Assembly (NCBI GenBank): GCA_030648295.1
Contig: JAUSID010000177.1
Location: 62,001-126,000 of the forward strand
DNA from: Opitutaceae bacterium
Lineage (GTDB): Bacteria > Verrucomicrobiota > Verrucomicrobiia > Opitutales > Opitutaceae
DNA: 64,000 nucleotides
Direction of reading: 5' to 3'
The notes under the pieces: model-generated
Told to the model about the DNA's origin: nothing
What the model saw: the letters and a program-made list of their open reading frames with translations, nothing else
The model's database searches: none
Shown here: one piece after another, positions 17,141-28,375 of the stretch
Layout of the letters: every line of letters starts with the position of its first letter
Numbering within the stretch: the first letter of the stretch is position 1
Made by a program: the position numbers and the translations under genes

Positions 17141-18184
17141 TCAGCGTGGCGCGCGGGATGGCTCTGGCAATACCGGGCGAGCTGGCCGCAACAGCGAGAG
17201 CGCAATCGAGGCGCCGAGCAGGACGCCGATGATGCCGAGCGACCAGGTGATCGGAAATTTTCCGCCGAACGCGTGGTCGAGCCAGACCATCTTCAGGCCG
17301 ACGAAAATCAGGACCAGACCGAGCCCGTATTTGAGGAAATGGAATTTCTCCATGATTCCAGCGAGCAGAAAAAACAGCGCCCGCAGTCCGAGGATCGCGA
17401 AAATATTCGAGGTGAAAACAATCAGTGGCTCGCGCGTGATGGCGAAGATCGCGGGCACCGAATCCACCGCGAACACGATGTCGCTGCACTCGATCGCGAT
17501 GAGCGCGACGAGCAGCGGTGTGCCGTAGCGCACTCCGTTTTCCACGACAAAAAATTCTTGCCCGTGGAGCTTCGGCGTGACGCGGAGATATCGGCGGAGG
17601 AGCCGCAGCACCGGGTTCTTTTCGGGATCGAGCGGTTTTTCGGGCGCAAAAAGAATCTTCAGTCCGGTGACGATTAGAAATCCGCCAAACACCCAGATGA
17701 CCCAGTGGAACCGCATCAAGAACGCGCCGAGGGAGATGAACACCACGCGAAAGATGAGGGCGCCGAGAATGCCGAAAAACAGGACGCGATGCTGGTAGGC
17801 CGGCGGAATGGCAAAAAACGCGAAGACCACCAGGAAGACGAAAATGTTGTCGATGGAGAGCGAAGCTTCGACGACGTAGCCGGTGAGAAACTCGAGGGCC
17901 GACTGCCGCGCGAACGCGTGCCCCATTTCCGGGGTGACGCCGGCCGCAATCAGTCGCGCATCCTGCGGGAGTTTCCACTCGGCGTATTGCCAGAACGCAA
18001 AACAGAAGAGCAGCGCCAGCGAGACCCAGACCGTGGTCCACAGCGCCGCCTGCCTGGTTGTCACGGCCTGCGCACGTCGGTGAAAAATGCCGAGATCGAG
18101 GGCCAGCAGCCCGAGCACAAGCAGCGTGAACAGCGCATAAAACCACCAGTAATCAGAAAACGGGAAGAGGGTCAGCGAAGGCAT
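17141..18184 (-). CDS. TerC-family integral membrane protein (Alx-like)
   Basis: 347 residues from ATG 18184. Several membrane helices; the family motifs SLSIDNIFVF and IECSDIVFAVDSVPAIFAIT carry the conserved acidic residues thought to bind metal. Alx/TerC/MntP-like proteins are linked to manganese export or tolerance and to loading of exported metalloenzymes. The 5' leader contains a hairpin and a short upstream reading frame (see the leader entry). A second TerC gene starts 207 bp away in the opposite direction, so both share one regulatory gap. Confidence 0.9.
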   Translation of the reverse strand: MPSLTLFPFSDYWWFYALFTLLVLGLLALDLGIFHRRAQAVTTRQAALWTTVWVSLALLFCFAFWQYAEWKLPQDARLIAAGVTPEMGHAFARQSALEFLTGYVVEASLSIDNIFVFLVVFAFFAIPPAYQHRVLFFGILGALIFRVVFISLGAFLMRFHWVIWVFGGFLIVTGLKILFAPEKPLDPEKNPVLRLLRRYLRVTPKLHGQEFFVVENGVRYGTPLLVALIAIECSDIVFAVDSVPAIFAITREPLIVFTSNIFAILGLRALFFLLAGIMEKFHFLKYGLGLVLIFVGLKMVWLDHAFGGKFPITWSLGIIGVLLGASIALSLLRPARPVLPEPSRAPR

Positions 18185-18346
18185 AGCCGGGAGAAGCCAT
18201 CGGTCCTCCCGGCAAGTCACAACGCGAACCGGTTTATAACGGCTCACGCCGTTTCCAACCCGCGCCGGTAATTTTGCTGACGCGCCGCCCGGATAATTCC
18301 CGCTCCCGCTCGCCGCGCGCGAAGGCGCCGTTAATGACTTTCGCAC
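18153..18346 (-). promoter_or_regulatory. Structured leader of the minus-strand TerC gene, candidate Mn2+ (yybP-ykoY) riboswitch
   Basis: On the minus strand, GCCGGGAG and CTCCCGGC (18186-18213) form a perfect 8-bp stem ending one base before the TerC ATG, so the only SD-like GGGAGG is in the stem. That SD is well placed for an upstream ATG at 18200 that opens a 15-codon frame ending at 18153, out of frame with and overlapping TerC. Farther upstream are GCGTCAGCA and GTGACTTGCC, which resemble conserved single-stranded blocks of yybP-ykoY RNAs. The hairpin and small frame are directly visible; the riboswitch identity is a guess supported by gene context. Confidence 0.4.
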
Positions 18347-18390
18347 TTCCGCCCTTTCAAATTCTGTAGCAGCCTCACCCTTCGTCCCTC

Positions 18391-19398
18391 ATGTCGTCCA
18401 TCGTCCTTCTCTGGGTCCTGTTCTGGGCCGTGTTTGTCATCGTTTCCGCGATCGATCTCTTTTTCGTCACGCGGCGAAGAGAGACGATCCCGGTCAGGAC
18501 CGCGCTGAGGTGGACGGCGCTGTGGATCTCGGTCGCGATGCTATACTCCGTCGCGATCTGGCTGCTGCATCCGCAAGGGAAGCAGGTGGCCACCCTTTTC
18601 ATCGCGGGCTACCTAACCGAGTACTCGCTCTCGGTGGACAACCTTTTCGTGTTCATCCTGATTTTTTCGCTCATGGGCGTACCGGAGGTGGCACAGCCGA
18701 AACTGATCAAGCTCGGCATCTACCTCTCGATCGTCCTGCGCATCGTCTTCATCATTTTCGGCATCGCTTTGATTCACCGGTTTCACTGGCTGATTTATCT
18801 CTTCGGCGCCCTGCTGCTCTGGACCGCCTGGAAAATGGTCGCGACGGATGAAGCCGACCAGGTGCATCCGGACAAGAACATCCTGTATCGGCTCGCGGCG
18901 CGGTTTCTGCCGATCCATGCCGACGCGCCGGAGTCGCGCCGGCTGTTCCTGCGCGATCAGGGCCGGCTCTACATCACTCCGCTTTTTCTCGTCTTCCTCG
19001 TGATTGGCAGCACGGACGTGCTCTTCGCGATCGACTCCATTCCGGCGATCGTCGGCATCAGCCAGGACCCTTTTGTCGTGCTGACCTCCAACGTATTCGC
19101 CGTGCTGGGACTCAACTCGCTGTTCTTTGCCCTGCGCGGAGTCATGTCACTGTTCCGGTTCCTGAAGCACGGCGTCAGCATCATCCTCTTCTTCATCGGC
19201 GCGAAGATGATCGCCGGCGCTTATCCTCCCATCGACGACTGGTTCAAGGATCACCCCTATGTGTCGCTGGGGGTGATCACAATCGTGCTCGTCGTCTCAA
19301 TCGTGCTCTCGCTGTGGCACCAGAAGACCTGTCAGGGCCAAATCATCGATGCGCCTACGAAGAAGCCGGGTTTTGCGCCACCTGATTCTTGCCCCTAG
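18391..19398 (+). CDS. TerC-family integral membrane protein, second copy
   Basis: 335 residues with the same motif order as the divergent copy: YSLSVDNLFVFILIFSL, then GSTDVLFAIDSIPAIVGISQD. The two proteins are clearly paralogous but not near-identical. Role as for TerC/Alx proteins: membrane metal (probably manganese) handling. No Shine-Dalgarno sequence is evident before the ATG. It ends eight bases before the stop of the convergent Cys-rich protein gene. Confidence 0.9.
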   Translation: MSSIVLLWVLFWAVFVIVSAIDLFFVTRRRETIPVRTALRWTALWISVAMLYSVAIWLLHPQGKQVATLFIAGYLTEYSLSVDNLFVFILIFSLMGVPEVAQPKLIKLGIYLSIVLRIVFIIFGIALIHRFHWLIYLFGALLLWTAWKMVATDEADQVHPDKNILYRLAARFLPIHADAPESRRLFLRDQGRLYITPLFLVFLVIGSTDVLFAIDSIPAIVGISQDPFVVLTSNVFAVLGLNSLFFALRGVMSLFRFLKHGVSIILFFIGAKMIAGAYPPIDDWFKDHPYVSLGVITIVLVVSIVLSLWHQKTCQGQIIDAPTKKPGFAPPDSCP

Positions 19399-19405
19399 AC
19401 GGAGC

Positions 19406-19573
19406 CTAACGCTGCTTCAACCGTTCCTGAAGCTTCCGCATCTGCGGGCTGACGGCGCCGCAATCGCTGCCGCAGCCGGGGTTCTTCCGTTTGACGATCG
19501 CGCGGCGGATGAACCATGCCGCCGTCAGGGCGACGACGACGAGTGCGGTGATGGTTTGCAGGTCCGAAGACAT
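19406..19573 (-). CDS. FeoB-associated Cys-rich membrane protein
   Basis: 55 residues: one N-terminal membrane helix (TITALVVVALTAAWFIRR) followed by KNPGCGSDCGAVS and a basic tail. This architecture (PF12669-like) is typical of tiny proteins encoded after feoB; the cysteines may bind iron. It starts five bases after the feoB stop on the same strand, which supports a role in the ferrous iron transporter. Easily missed because of its size. Confidence 0.8.
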   Translation of the reverse strand: MSSDLQTITALVVVALTAAWFIRRAIVKRKNPGCGSDCGAVSPQMRKLQERLKQR

Positions 19574-19578
19574 CGTGG

Positions 19579-21777
19579 TTAGCCGAGCCCGAGGGCACGA
19601 CCGGATTGATAAACGATGAAGCTGAGGACCCACGCGGTGCCGGTCATATAACCGATTTGGAAGAGCGGCCACCGCCACGAATTGGTTTCGCGGCGGACGA
19701 CGGCAATGGTGCTGATGCATTGCATCGCGAAGACGTAGAAAATCATCAGCGTGAAACACACCAGCGGCGTGAACAGCACGCGACCATCCGGCCACCTGGC
19801 TTCGAGCAACGCCTGGCGCAGCGGCGCGGTATCCTGGTCATCGGACTCAGCGTTGAAAACGACGCCCATGGTGGAGACGAAGACTTCGCGCGCGGCGAAC
19901 GAGCTGATGAGCCCGATGCCAATCTGCCAGTCGAACCCGAGCGGCTTGATCGCCGGTTCGAGCGCGTGACCCGCCCGGCCGGCGAAACTCTGCGCGAGCT
20001 GCGCCTGCGGGGGCGCGCCTGCGGGGGCCTTGGGATAAGCGGAGAGGAACCAGAGAAGAATGCTGATGCCGAGAATCACCGTGCCGGCGCGGCGCAGAAA
20101 AATCCATGCGCGCTCAAGCATGTGCAAGGTGACATCCTTGAATCCGGGAATCCGATACGGAGGCAGCTCCATGATCATGATCGGCGGCTCACCCTTCAGC
20201 AGCGTCCGCTTGAACAGCCAGGCAAAGCCGAACGCGCCGAAGGTGCCGAGGAAATACATCAGCAGCATGATGCCGACCTTCGTCGCCACCGGGACGCGTT
20301 CGCCCGGGACGAGCGCTGCAATCATCAGCAGGTACACCGGCAGACGCGCCGAACAGCTCATCAGCGGCGCGACCAGGATGGTCACCAGCCGGTCCTTGTG
20401 ATCCTCGATCGTCCGCGTGGCCATGATGCCGGGAATCGCGCAGGCGTAGGAACTGAGCAGCGGAATGAAGGATTTCCCGTTCAGGCCGACGCGGCTCATC
20501 AGTCGATCCATGATGAAGGCCGCGCGCGCCATGTAACCGGTACTCTCGAGCAGCCCGATGAAGAAAAAGAGAATCAGGATTTGCGGCAGAAAGATGACGA
20601 CGCCACCAACGCCCGCGATCGCACCATCGGTGATCAGATCGCGCAAATCGCCGGCGGGCATCGTGTCCTTCACCTGGTTGGCGAGCCCCGCGATCTGATC
20701 GTCGATGAAGTTCATCGGGAATTCCGCGAGCGTGAAGATGCTGAAGAACAGCAGCGTCATGATCGCGCCGAGCGTCAGCCAGCCCCAGACTGGGTGGGTG
20801 GCCACGGCGTCAATCTTGTCGGACGGCGTCGGGCCCGTCGTGCCCTGCCGCAGGACGACCTCGGCCGCGATGAGCCCGATCGCTTCGTAGCGCGAATTGA
20901 CCAGCGTGCCGGCCCAATCGGTACCCTGGGCATGCCAGCGTTCCTGCCAGCCACGCAGGATGTCATGTGTTCGGGCACTGAGCGGCGTCGAGCCGGCAAC
21001 GCGGACCGAATCGGGATCCGTAAGCAGGAGCAGCGCCTCAGCGCGCGCGATGAGCGGCGGCTTGCCGTCACTTGCGGTCAATGACGCCTGCAATTCGGCC
21101 ACCGCGGGCGCGATTGGCGCCGGAACATCCCAAGCGTGGCGCGAGAGCGGCAGATCGGCGCGGCTCATCGCGAGTTTCAGGTCGATGATGCCCTTGCCGT
21201 TCACGGCTTCGCACGCGATCACCGGTACCCCAAGTTCGTGCTCGAGTCGGGCAACGCGGATGTTGAGGCCCGCCTTCACCGCGAGGTCCATCATGTTCAA
21301 CACCACAATTACCGGGCGGCCGAGATCGAGGATCTGGTGCAGCAGATAAAGATTCCGCTCGAGGTTTGTCGCGTCGACAATGCAGAGGATCCGATCCGGC
21401 ATCGCCGTATCGCCGCGGCGGCCGAGCAGGACGTCGCGGGTCACGGCTTCATCGGGCGAGCGCGCCGCGAGAGAATACGCGCCGGGCAAATCGATCACGG
21501 TGATCGGCTGGCCATGCTGGGTGTACGCGGTCCCGACTTTCTTCTCAACCGTGACGCCGGGGTAGTTGCCCACCTTTTGTTTCAGGCCGGTCAGCGCATT
21601 GAAGAGGGTGCTCTTGCCACAGTTCGGATTCCCCACAAGCGCGTAGGTCGGCAATCGCGCCGGTCCGGCGACGCCGCCACCGGGGGCGCGAGTGATGTGA
21701 GGAGCGGGAATCATGGGCGATGGACGCGTGCCTGGAGCGGGCGCGGTCGGGCGAAAAAGCTCGATGGAAATCCTCAT
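19579..21777 (-). CDS. feoB: Ferrous iron transport protein B
   Basis: 732 residues. The N-terminal G domain has GNPNCGKST (G1), VIDLPGAYSL (G3) and LNMMD (G4). The membrane part contains the Gate motif region GLLESTGYMARAAFIMDR followed by the conserved SYACAIPGIMATRTI cysteine segment. It imports Fe2+ with GTP hydrolysis. The start ATG overlaps the stop of feoA (ATGA), consistent with translational coupling. Confidence 0.96.
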   Translation of the reverse strand: MRISIELFRPTAPAPGTRPSPMIPAPHITRAPGGGVAGPARLPTYALVGNPNCGKSTLFNALTGLKQKVGNYPGVTVEKKVGTAYTQHGQPITVIDLPGAYSLAARSPDEAVTRDVLLGRRGDTAMPDRILCIVDATNLERNLYLLHQILDLGRPVIVVLNMMDLAVKAGLNIRVARLEHELGVPVIACEAVNGKGIIDLKLAMSRADLPLSRHAWDVPAPIAPAVAELQASLTASDGKPPLIARAEALLLLTDPDSVRVAGSTPLSARTHDILRGWQERWHAQGTDWAGTLVNSRYEAIGLIAAEVVLRQGTTGPTPSDKIDAVATHPVWGWLTLGAIMTLLFFSIFTLAEFPMNFIDDQIAGLANQVKDTMPAGDLRDLITDGAIAGVGGVVIFLPQILILFFFIGLLESTGYMARAAFIMDRLMSRVGLNGKSFIPLLSSYACAIPGIMATRTIEDHKDRLVTILVAPLMSCSARLPVYLLMIAALVPGERVPVATKVGIMLLMYFLGTFGAFGFAWLFKRTLLKGEPPIMIMELPPYRIPGFKDVTLHMLERAWIFLRRAGTVILGISILLWFLSAYPKAPAGAPPQAQLAQSFAGRAGHALEPAIKPLGFDWQIGIGLISSFAAREVFVSTMGVVFNAESDDQDTAPLRQALLEARWPDGRVLFTPLVCFTLMIFYVFAMQCISTIAVVRRETNSWRWPLFQIGYMTGTAWVLSFIVYQSGRALGLG

Positions 21778-22007
21778 TTCGGCGCCGCCAGTTCGACGAT
21801 GACGTGCTCGGCTTCCGATTTGCGGAGGGTCAAGTGATACCCGCGCAGCTTGATTTCAAGCGGATCGCCCATTGGGGCGGCGCGGATGAGCGTGACCGGC
21901 GTGCCGGCAAGCAATCCCATTTCACGCAGCCGGATGAAGGCGGCGCCTGAGTTTAGGAATTCACGGACAACGGCCGAGGCGCCGACGGGAAGCTCGGACA
22001 GCTTCAT
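21774..22007 (-). CDS. feoA: FeoA domain protein
   Basis: 77 residues from ATG 22007. SH3-like FeoA fold: MKLSELPVGASAVVREF at the N-terminus, LREMGLLAGTPVTLI in the middle and HVIVELA at the end are family hallmarks. FeoA binds FeoB and modulates transport. The longer upstream frame is the shadow of the neighbouring feoA copy. It sits between a second feoA and feoB. Confidence 0.92.
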   Translation of the reverse strand: MKLSELPVGASAVVREFLNSGAAFIRLREMGLLAGTPVTLIRAAPMGDPLEIKLRGYHLTLRKSEAEHVIVELAAPK

Positions 22008-22029
22008 GGAAGTCGCAGGCGCGATCACG

Positions 22030-22275
22030 TCAGCCGCGCAGCTCCTCGACCATGATGCGCATCGCGGCGCTATGGCTGAGGGCGATTCGGCTGCCGTTGA
22101 CCTGACAGATAAAGGGGCCTCTGCCGCCGACCTTGGTGACGAAGGCGGATTCGCCAAAACCCATCTCGCGTACGCGCTGGCAGAAGTCCGTGTCGCCGGT
22201 CAGCTCCCGGACACGGCCGAGCGAGCCAGCGGGGAGCTGGCAGAGCGGGAGGAGACTTAGCGGAGGACGGCTCAT
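22030..22275 (-). CDS. FeoA domain protein, second copy
   Basis: 81 residues from ATG 22275 (an in-frame ATG at 22329 would add 18). LPLCQLPAGSLGRVREL, VREMGFGESAFVTKVG and RIALSHSAAMRIMVEEL fit the FeoA fold, but the sequence differs strongly from the neighbouring copy. First gene of a feoA-feoA-feoB-Cys-rich operon. Two FeoA proteins per FeoB occur in some bacteria; the second may act on regulation or assembly. Confidence 0.88.
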   Translation of the reverse strand: MSRPPLSLLPLCQLPAGSLGRVRELTGDTDFCQRVREMGFGESAFVTKVGGRGPFICQVNGSRIALSHSAAMRIMVEELRG

Positions 22276-22751
22276 TGCGGCATCTATACTGAGACTCGAT
22301 TTCAGCGCGTCGGCAAGAAAAACGCTCATGGTGTGGGTGGATTACCCCGGGAGATTAGCCCATCCAAGACGCCCCTCGCCGCGCGCTACTTGCCAAAGAC
22401 TGCGCAAAAGCGGCGATCAGAAGACCGGAAAGACTCGGGAGACGCGAAAGACAGGGAAGACGAGAAGGGGCGATACGAAGAGCGGCGGCGGAAACCGAGG
22501 CGCCAAACCGGGGAGCGGAAGGCGAGAGACCACGCGAAGGCGGGGGGACGACGGAGGACTCGGAAGACAACGGAAGAGCCCGAAGCTGGCGGCAACGCCG
22601 AAGCCAGCCGAACGGCGGGGATTGGGCGACGCCAAGGGCGATATTTGCACGCGAGTCGTGCTAATTACGCTGATGGCCAATCTATTTCGTAAGTCGAGGA
22701 CTCGAACGCGCATCGTAAACGACGCACATGGCGCAAGAGCAGCGACGCGAC
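22276..22751. other. Non-coding, purine-rich spacer with 9-bp word repeats
   Basis: No gene supported over about 475 bp. At 22420-22464 five nonamers follow each other: GAAGACCGG, AAAGACTCG, GGAGACGCG, AAAGACAGG, GAAGACGAG. The plus strand stays purine-rich to about 22600. A possible promoter for the feo operon should lie at the left edge, but no box was convincing. Confidence 0.65.
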
Positions 22752-22779
22752 AAAAAAACTCGACGGAGAACGCGTCGGG
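22752..22779 (-). terminator. Rho-independent terminator of the ATP synthase operon
   Basis: On the minus strand a stem (CCCGACG paired with CGTCGAG, one mismatch, short loop) is followed directly by seven T residues. It lies 20 bp beyond the atpC stop. Confidence 0.7.
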
Positions 22780-22799
22780 TTTTGCGGGAAGAGGCTCGA

Positions 22800-23207
22800 T
22801 TACCGCCGCCGCCGTTTTACGGCGAGTTGGACGCCGGAATAGCGAACGAGGCCCTGCAAATGTTCATACTGCTGCGGATCGAGATGCGCGGCGTCCTTGA
22901 GCTGCTGCTCGGCGCGGCGCATCGCCTCCTCGACAGCTTTCTCGTCAATCTTCTCTTCCGTAATCGCATGCTCCGCGAGCACGTGAACGCGATCGCCCTC
23001 GATTTCAGCAAATCCTCCGCTCACGGCCAGCAGTGTCGTCTGGTTGCCTTTCGTCACGCGCAGTTCGCCATTTTCGACCTGCGTGAGAAGCGGAATATGG
23101 CCCGGGAGGATTCCCACCTCGCCCGACGCAGTGGGAATGACGACGCTGTCGATGGTGTCGGAATAGACCCGCGCTTCGGGGGTGACGATTTCGAGAATTA
23201 GAGGCAT
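22800..23207 (-). CDS. atpC: ATP synthase F1 epsilon subunit
   Basis: 135 residues from ATG 23207. The N-terminal beta domain is clear (LEIVTPEARVYSDTIDSVVIPTASGEVGILPGHIPLLTQ, quoted here only in part as VVIPTASGEVGILPGH), followed by two C-terminal helices (EEAMRRAEQQLKD). Epsilon couples the central stalk to the c-ring and can inhibit ATP hydrolysis. Last gene of the operon. The 88-bp gap to atpD contains nonamer-type repeats (23222-23249). Confidence 0.93.
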   Translation of the reverse strand: MPLILEIVTPEARVYSDTIDSVVIPTASGEVGILPGHIPLLTQVENGELRVTKGNQTTLLAVSGGFAEIEGDRVHVLAEHAITEEKIDEKAVEEAMRRAEQQLKDAAHLDPQQYEHLQGLVRYSGVQLAVKRRRR

Positions 23208-23221
23208 GGGAATTGGGACCC

Positions 23222-23249
23222 GCGAATGACGCGAATAAACACGAATGAC
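23222..23249. repeat. Word repeats between atpD and atpC
   Basis: GCGAATGAC, GCGAATAAAC and ACGAATGAC follow one another in the 88-bp gap inside the ATP synthase operon; GATTCGCGGG at 23279-23288 is the inverted type. Confidence 0.6.
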
Positions 23250-23295
23250 GGCTGGGTGCAGTTCGGGTCGATGAACGTGATTCGCGGGCTCGGCA

Positions 23296-25631
<2,336 letters not shown>

Positions 25632-25640
25632 CGGGATATT

Positions 25641-25720
25641 TTCGATTGGGGACTCTCGATTTTCGATTTCAGCCGGCGGGCCGCGCCGAATCCAAAATCA
25701 AGAATCGAAAATCGAAAATT
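25641..25720. repeat. Heptamer arrays, inverted pair, between atpA and atpG
   Basis: TTCGATT, GGGGACT, CTCGATT and TTCGATT are in register at 25641-25668. The complementary-type units AATCCAA, AATCAAG, AATCGAA, AATCGAA, AATT are in register at 25689-25720. A GC-rich core of about 20 bp separates them. The whole fills the atpA-atpG gap, so it is transcribed in the middle of the operon and could form a hairpin. Confidence 0.85.
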
Positions 25721-25723
25721 ACA

Positions 25724-27250
25724 TCAGGCGGTGAACGCGCCCTTCCATTCGGCGCAGGCGGCTTGAAGTTTCGTCTCGAGATCCTGGTCGAGCGCGGCCC
25801 GGTTGCGAATTTCGGCGAGCAGCGCGTCCTTGCGGGTGGCGAAGAATTCCTTCAGCGACTGCGCGGCGGCCACGATCTTCTTCACGTCGACCGACTCGAA
25901 GAAGCCCTTTTGCATCGCGAAGAGAACCGCGACCTGCAGCTCGATCGGAATCGGGTTGAACGCGGGCTGCTTGAAGAGCTCGACGATGCGCGAACCACGA
26001 TCGAGCTGCGCCTTGGTCTTGGCGTCGAGGTCGGAACCGAACTGCGCGAATGCCGCCAGTTCGCGGAACTGCGCGAGCTCGCCCTTGAGTTTGCCGCCGA
26101 CCTGCTTCGTAGCCTTGATCTGCGCCGCCGAGCCGACGCGGGAGACGGAAAGGCCGACGGAAACGGCGGGGCGAATGCCCTGGTTGAAAAGGTCCGTCTC
26201 GAGGAAGATCTGGCCGTCGGTGATTGAGATGACGTTCGTCGGAATGTACGCCGAGACATCACCGGCCAGCGTTTCAATGATCGGCAGCGCCGTGAGCGAT
26301 CCCTTGCCTTCGAGCCGCGCCGCGCGCTCGAGCAGACGCGAGTGGAGATAGAACACGTCGCCGGGATACGCCTCGCGGCCCGACGGACGTTTCAGGATCA
26401 GCGAAATCTGCCGGTAAGCGACCGCGTGTTTCGAGAGATCGTCGTACACGATCAGCGCATCCATGCCATTTTCCATGAACCACTCGCCCATCGCAGCGCC
26501 GGAGTAAGGCGCGAGGTATTGGTTCGCGGGATTATCGGCCGCGGGCGCCGCCACGATGATGGTGTATTCGAGCGCACCCGCCGCTTCGAGTGCGACCAGA
26601 GTGCGCACGATGTTGGAGTTCTTCTGGCCGACGGCGACGTAGATGGAATAAACCGGGCGGAACTTCGGATCGCCGCTCGCGAGGCCGACCTTGTTGATTT
26701 TCGCCTGATTGATGATCGTGTCGATCGCGATGGTCGTCTTGCCGGTACCGCGGTCGCCGATGATCAGTTCGCGCTGCCCGCGCCCGATGGGAATCATCGA
26801 ATCGATCGCCATGATGCCGGTGAAGAGCGGCTGGGAAACGGATTGGCGGACAATGATGCCAGGGGCGATTTTTTCGACCGGGTAGTTTTCCTTCGCCGCG
26901 ATCGGTCCCTTCCCGTCAACCGGATTGCCGAGGGCGTCGACCGTGCGGCCGAGCAGCGCCCGGCCGACCGGGACGGAAAGCAACCGTCCCGTCGTCTGGA
27001 CTTCGTCGCCCTCTTTCAGCGTGGAAATGTCGCCGAGCACGACACAACCGACCTCGTCCTCCTCCAGGTTGAGCGCGATGCCGATCGCGCCGGCCGGGAA
27101 CTGCACCATCTCGTTATACATCACGTCCGACAGGCCCTCGATCTTCGCGACGCCATCGGCGACCGCGCGGATGGTGCCGGTGTTCTTCCTGACCGCTTTG
27201 GTCGAGAGCCTGGCGATCTGTTGTTCGATTTGTTCGAGGACGGTGCTCAT
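25724..27250 (-). CDS. atpA: ATP synthase F1 alpha subunit
   Basis: 508 residues. [15 protein letters not shown] is the P-loop (non-catalytic site), and the [13 protein letters not shown] segment is the alpha-specific signature with its conserved arginine. Standard length and position between delta and gamma. Confidence 0.97.
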   Translation of the reverse strand: MSTVLEQIEQQIARLSTKAVRKNTGTIRAVADGVAKIEGLSDVMYNEMVQFPAGAIGIALNLEEDEVGCVVLGDISTLKEGDEVQTTGRLLSVPVGRALLGRTVDALGNPVDGKGPIAAKENYPVEKIAPGIIVRQSVSQPLFTGIMAIDSMIPIGRGQRELIIGDRGTGKTTIAIDTIINQAKINKVGLASGDPKFRPVYSIYVAVGQKNSNIVRTLVALEAAGALEYTIIVAAPAADNPANQYLAPYSGAAMGEWFMENGMDALIVYDDLSKHAVAYRQISLILKRPSGREAYPGDVFYLHSRLLERAARLEGKGSLTALPIIETLAGDVSAYIPTNVISITDGQIFLETDLFNQGIRPAVSVGLSVSRVGSAAQIKATKQVGGKLKGELAQFRELAAFAQFGSDLDAKTKAQLDRGSRIVELFKQPAFNPIPIELQVAVLFAMQKGFFESVDVKKIVAAAQSLKEFFATRKDALLAEIRNRAALDQDLETKLQAACAEWKGAFTA

Positions 27251-27295
27251 CGGAAAGGAAACGGGAATGGGTGCGGGAAAGTGTATTCGAAATGC

Positions 27296-27691
27296 TTAGA
27301 CGGCATCGGCGAGCGCGCCGAGCTGACCGGCGACGGACGACTCATAAACGTCGTCGCCGACGCGCACGCGCAATCCGGCCAGCAGCGCGTCGTTGCGGCG
27401 CGCGATGCTGGTCACCGGGCGGCGGTAACGCGTCGTCATCGTTGCCGCGATGGCGGAGAGAACGCCGGGATCGATCGGGCCGGCGTGCTCGACGACGGCC
27501 TGGCCGCGCGCAATCTCCGCCGCGATCAAGCGCCGGTAGGCTTTAAGCACCGCGGCGGCGTGCGGCGGGCGGTGCTTCTCGACGTAGGCCAGGACCCCGG
27601 TGACGTGCTCCGGGGAAACAGAACCCTCCACCAAGCTCAATTTCAGGAACTGGCGGGCGAGAGCGTCGATTTGTTTGTTGCCGGTAGCCAT
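27296..27691 (-). CDS. atpH: ATP synthase F1 delta subunit, short form
   Basis: 131 residues against about 175-180 usual for the family. The C-terminal half fits delta (LLAGLRVRVGDDVYESSVAGQLGALADAV matches the consensus ending, quoted in part as GDDVYESSVAGQL). The N-terminal six-helix domain that grips the alpha N-termini appears reduced. Identity rests mostly on position between b and alpha and on this C-terminus. The frame is open and the ATG sits normally, so it looks like a natural short form. Confidence 0.85.
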   Translation of the reverse strand: MATGNKQIDALARQFLKLSLVEGSVSPEHVTGVLAYVEKHRPPHAAAVLKAYRRLIAAEIARGQAVVEHAGPIDPGVLSAIAATMTTRYRRPVTSIARRNDALLAGLRVRVGDDVYESSVAGQLGALADAV

Positions 27692-27735
27692 GGTGCGGTC
27701 GCGTTTGAGCGGAAGAACGGGCAGGCGCGATCAGC

Positions 27736-28317
27736 TCAGACGCTACTCAGCTCGCGCGCGGCGGCCTCGTTATAGGACGCGCGGTCGGCGTCATTCAGCT
27801 TTTTCGCGAGCACGCGCTCGGTGGTGGTGACAACCAGCCGCGCGATTTCATTGCGGGCGTCGGCGAGCATCTTGCGGTGCTCGAGTTCGATCGCCTGCTG
27901 CGCCTTGGTCAGCACGTCGTTGGCCCTCGCGGTGGCCTCCTGCGTTTGACGATCGAGGAAGTCCTTGGCGCTCTTGCGCGCCTCGTCGATGATCCGCGAG
28001 GCCTCGACGTTGGCTTTTTTCAAAATCGCGGCCGTCTCCTGCTGGGTGGCAGCGAGCTTCGCCTGCATGTCCTCGGCGTATTTCAGTCCGGAGGCGATCT
28101 TGTGCTGCCGCTCGTCCAGCGTCGCCATCACGGGCTTGAACGCGAACTTCCAGAGGATGAAAGCGACGATCGAGAAGCTGAGAATCTGCGCGAGGATGAA
28201 CGGCACGCTGATGCCGAAATCCTGCGTGATCTTGGTGATACCGCTGGCGGTTTCGCCATGACCGGCTTCAACGGCATGCGTGGTCGCGGCAGCGAGGACA
28301 AGCAGAGGAGAGAGCAT
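27736..28317 (-). CDS. atpF: ATP synthase Fo b subunit
   Basis: 193 residues. One membrane helix near residue 40-60 ([19 protein letters not shown]) followed by a long Ala/Glu/Lys-rich helix that forms the peripheral stalk. An extra hydrophobic stretch at the extreme N-terminus ([17 protein letters not shown]) looks like a signal peptide. Only one b gene is present, as expected for a homodimer. Confidence 0.93.
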   Translation of the reverse strand: MLSPLLVLAAATTHAVEAGHGETASGITKITQDFGISVPFILAQILSFSIVAFILWKFAFKPVMATLDERQHKIASGLKYAEDMQAKLAATQQETAAILKKANVEASRIIDEARKSAKDFLDRQTQEATARANDVLTKAQQAIELEHRKMLADARNEIARLVVTTTERVLAKKLNDADRASYNEAAARELSSV

Positions 28318-28375
28318 GATGAAACGCAGCGGAAAGAGGAGCGGGCCGGCGCGAACGCCGGCGCGCGACGAAGGA

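Noticed and set aside
22333-22692. Plus-strand frame in the purine-rich spacer
   Set aside because: Lys/Arg/Gly/Glu-only translation produced by GA-rich nonamer repeats.
22670-22735. tRNA-like T-loop (minus strand GTTCGAGTCC)
   Set aside because: The flanking five bases do not pair and no acceptor or anticodon arm can be built.
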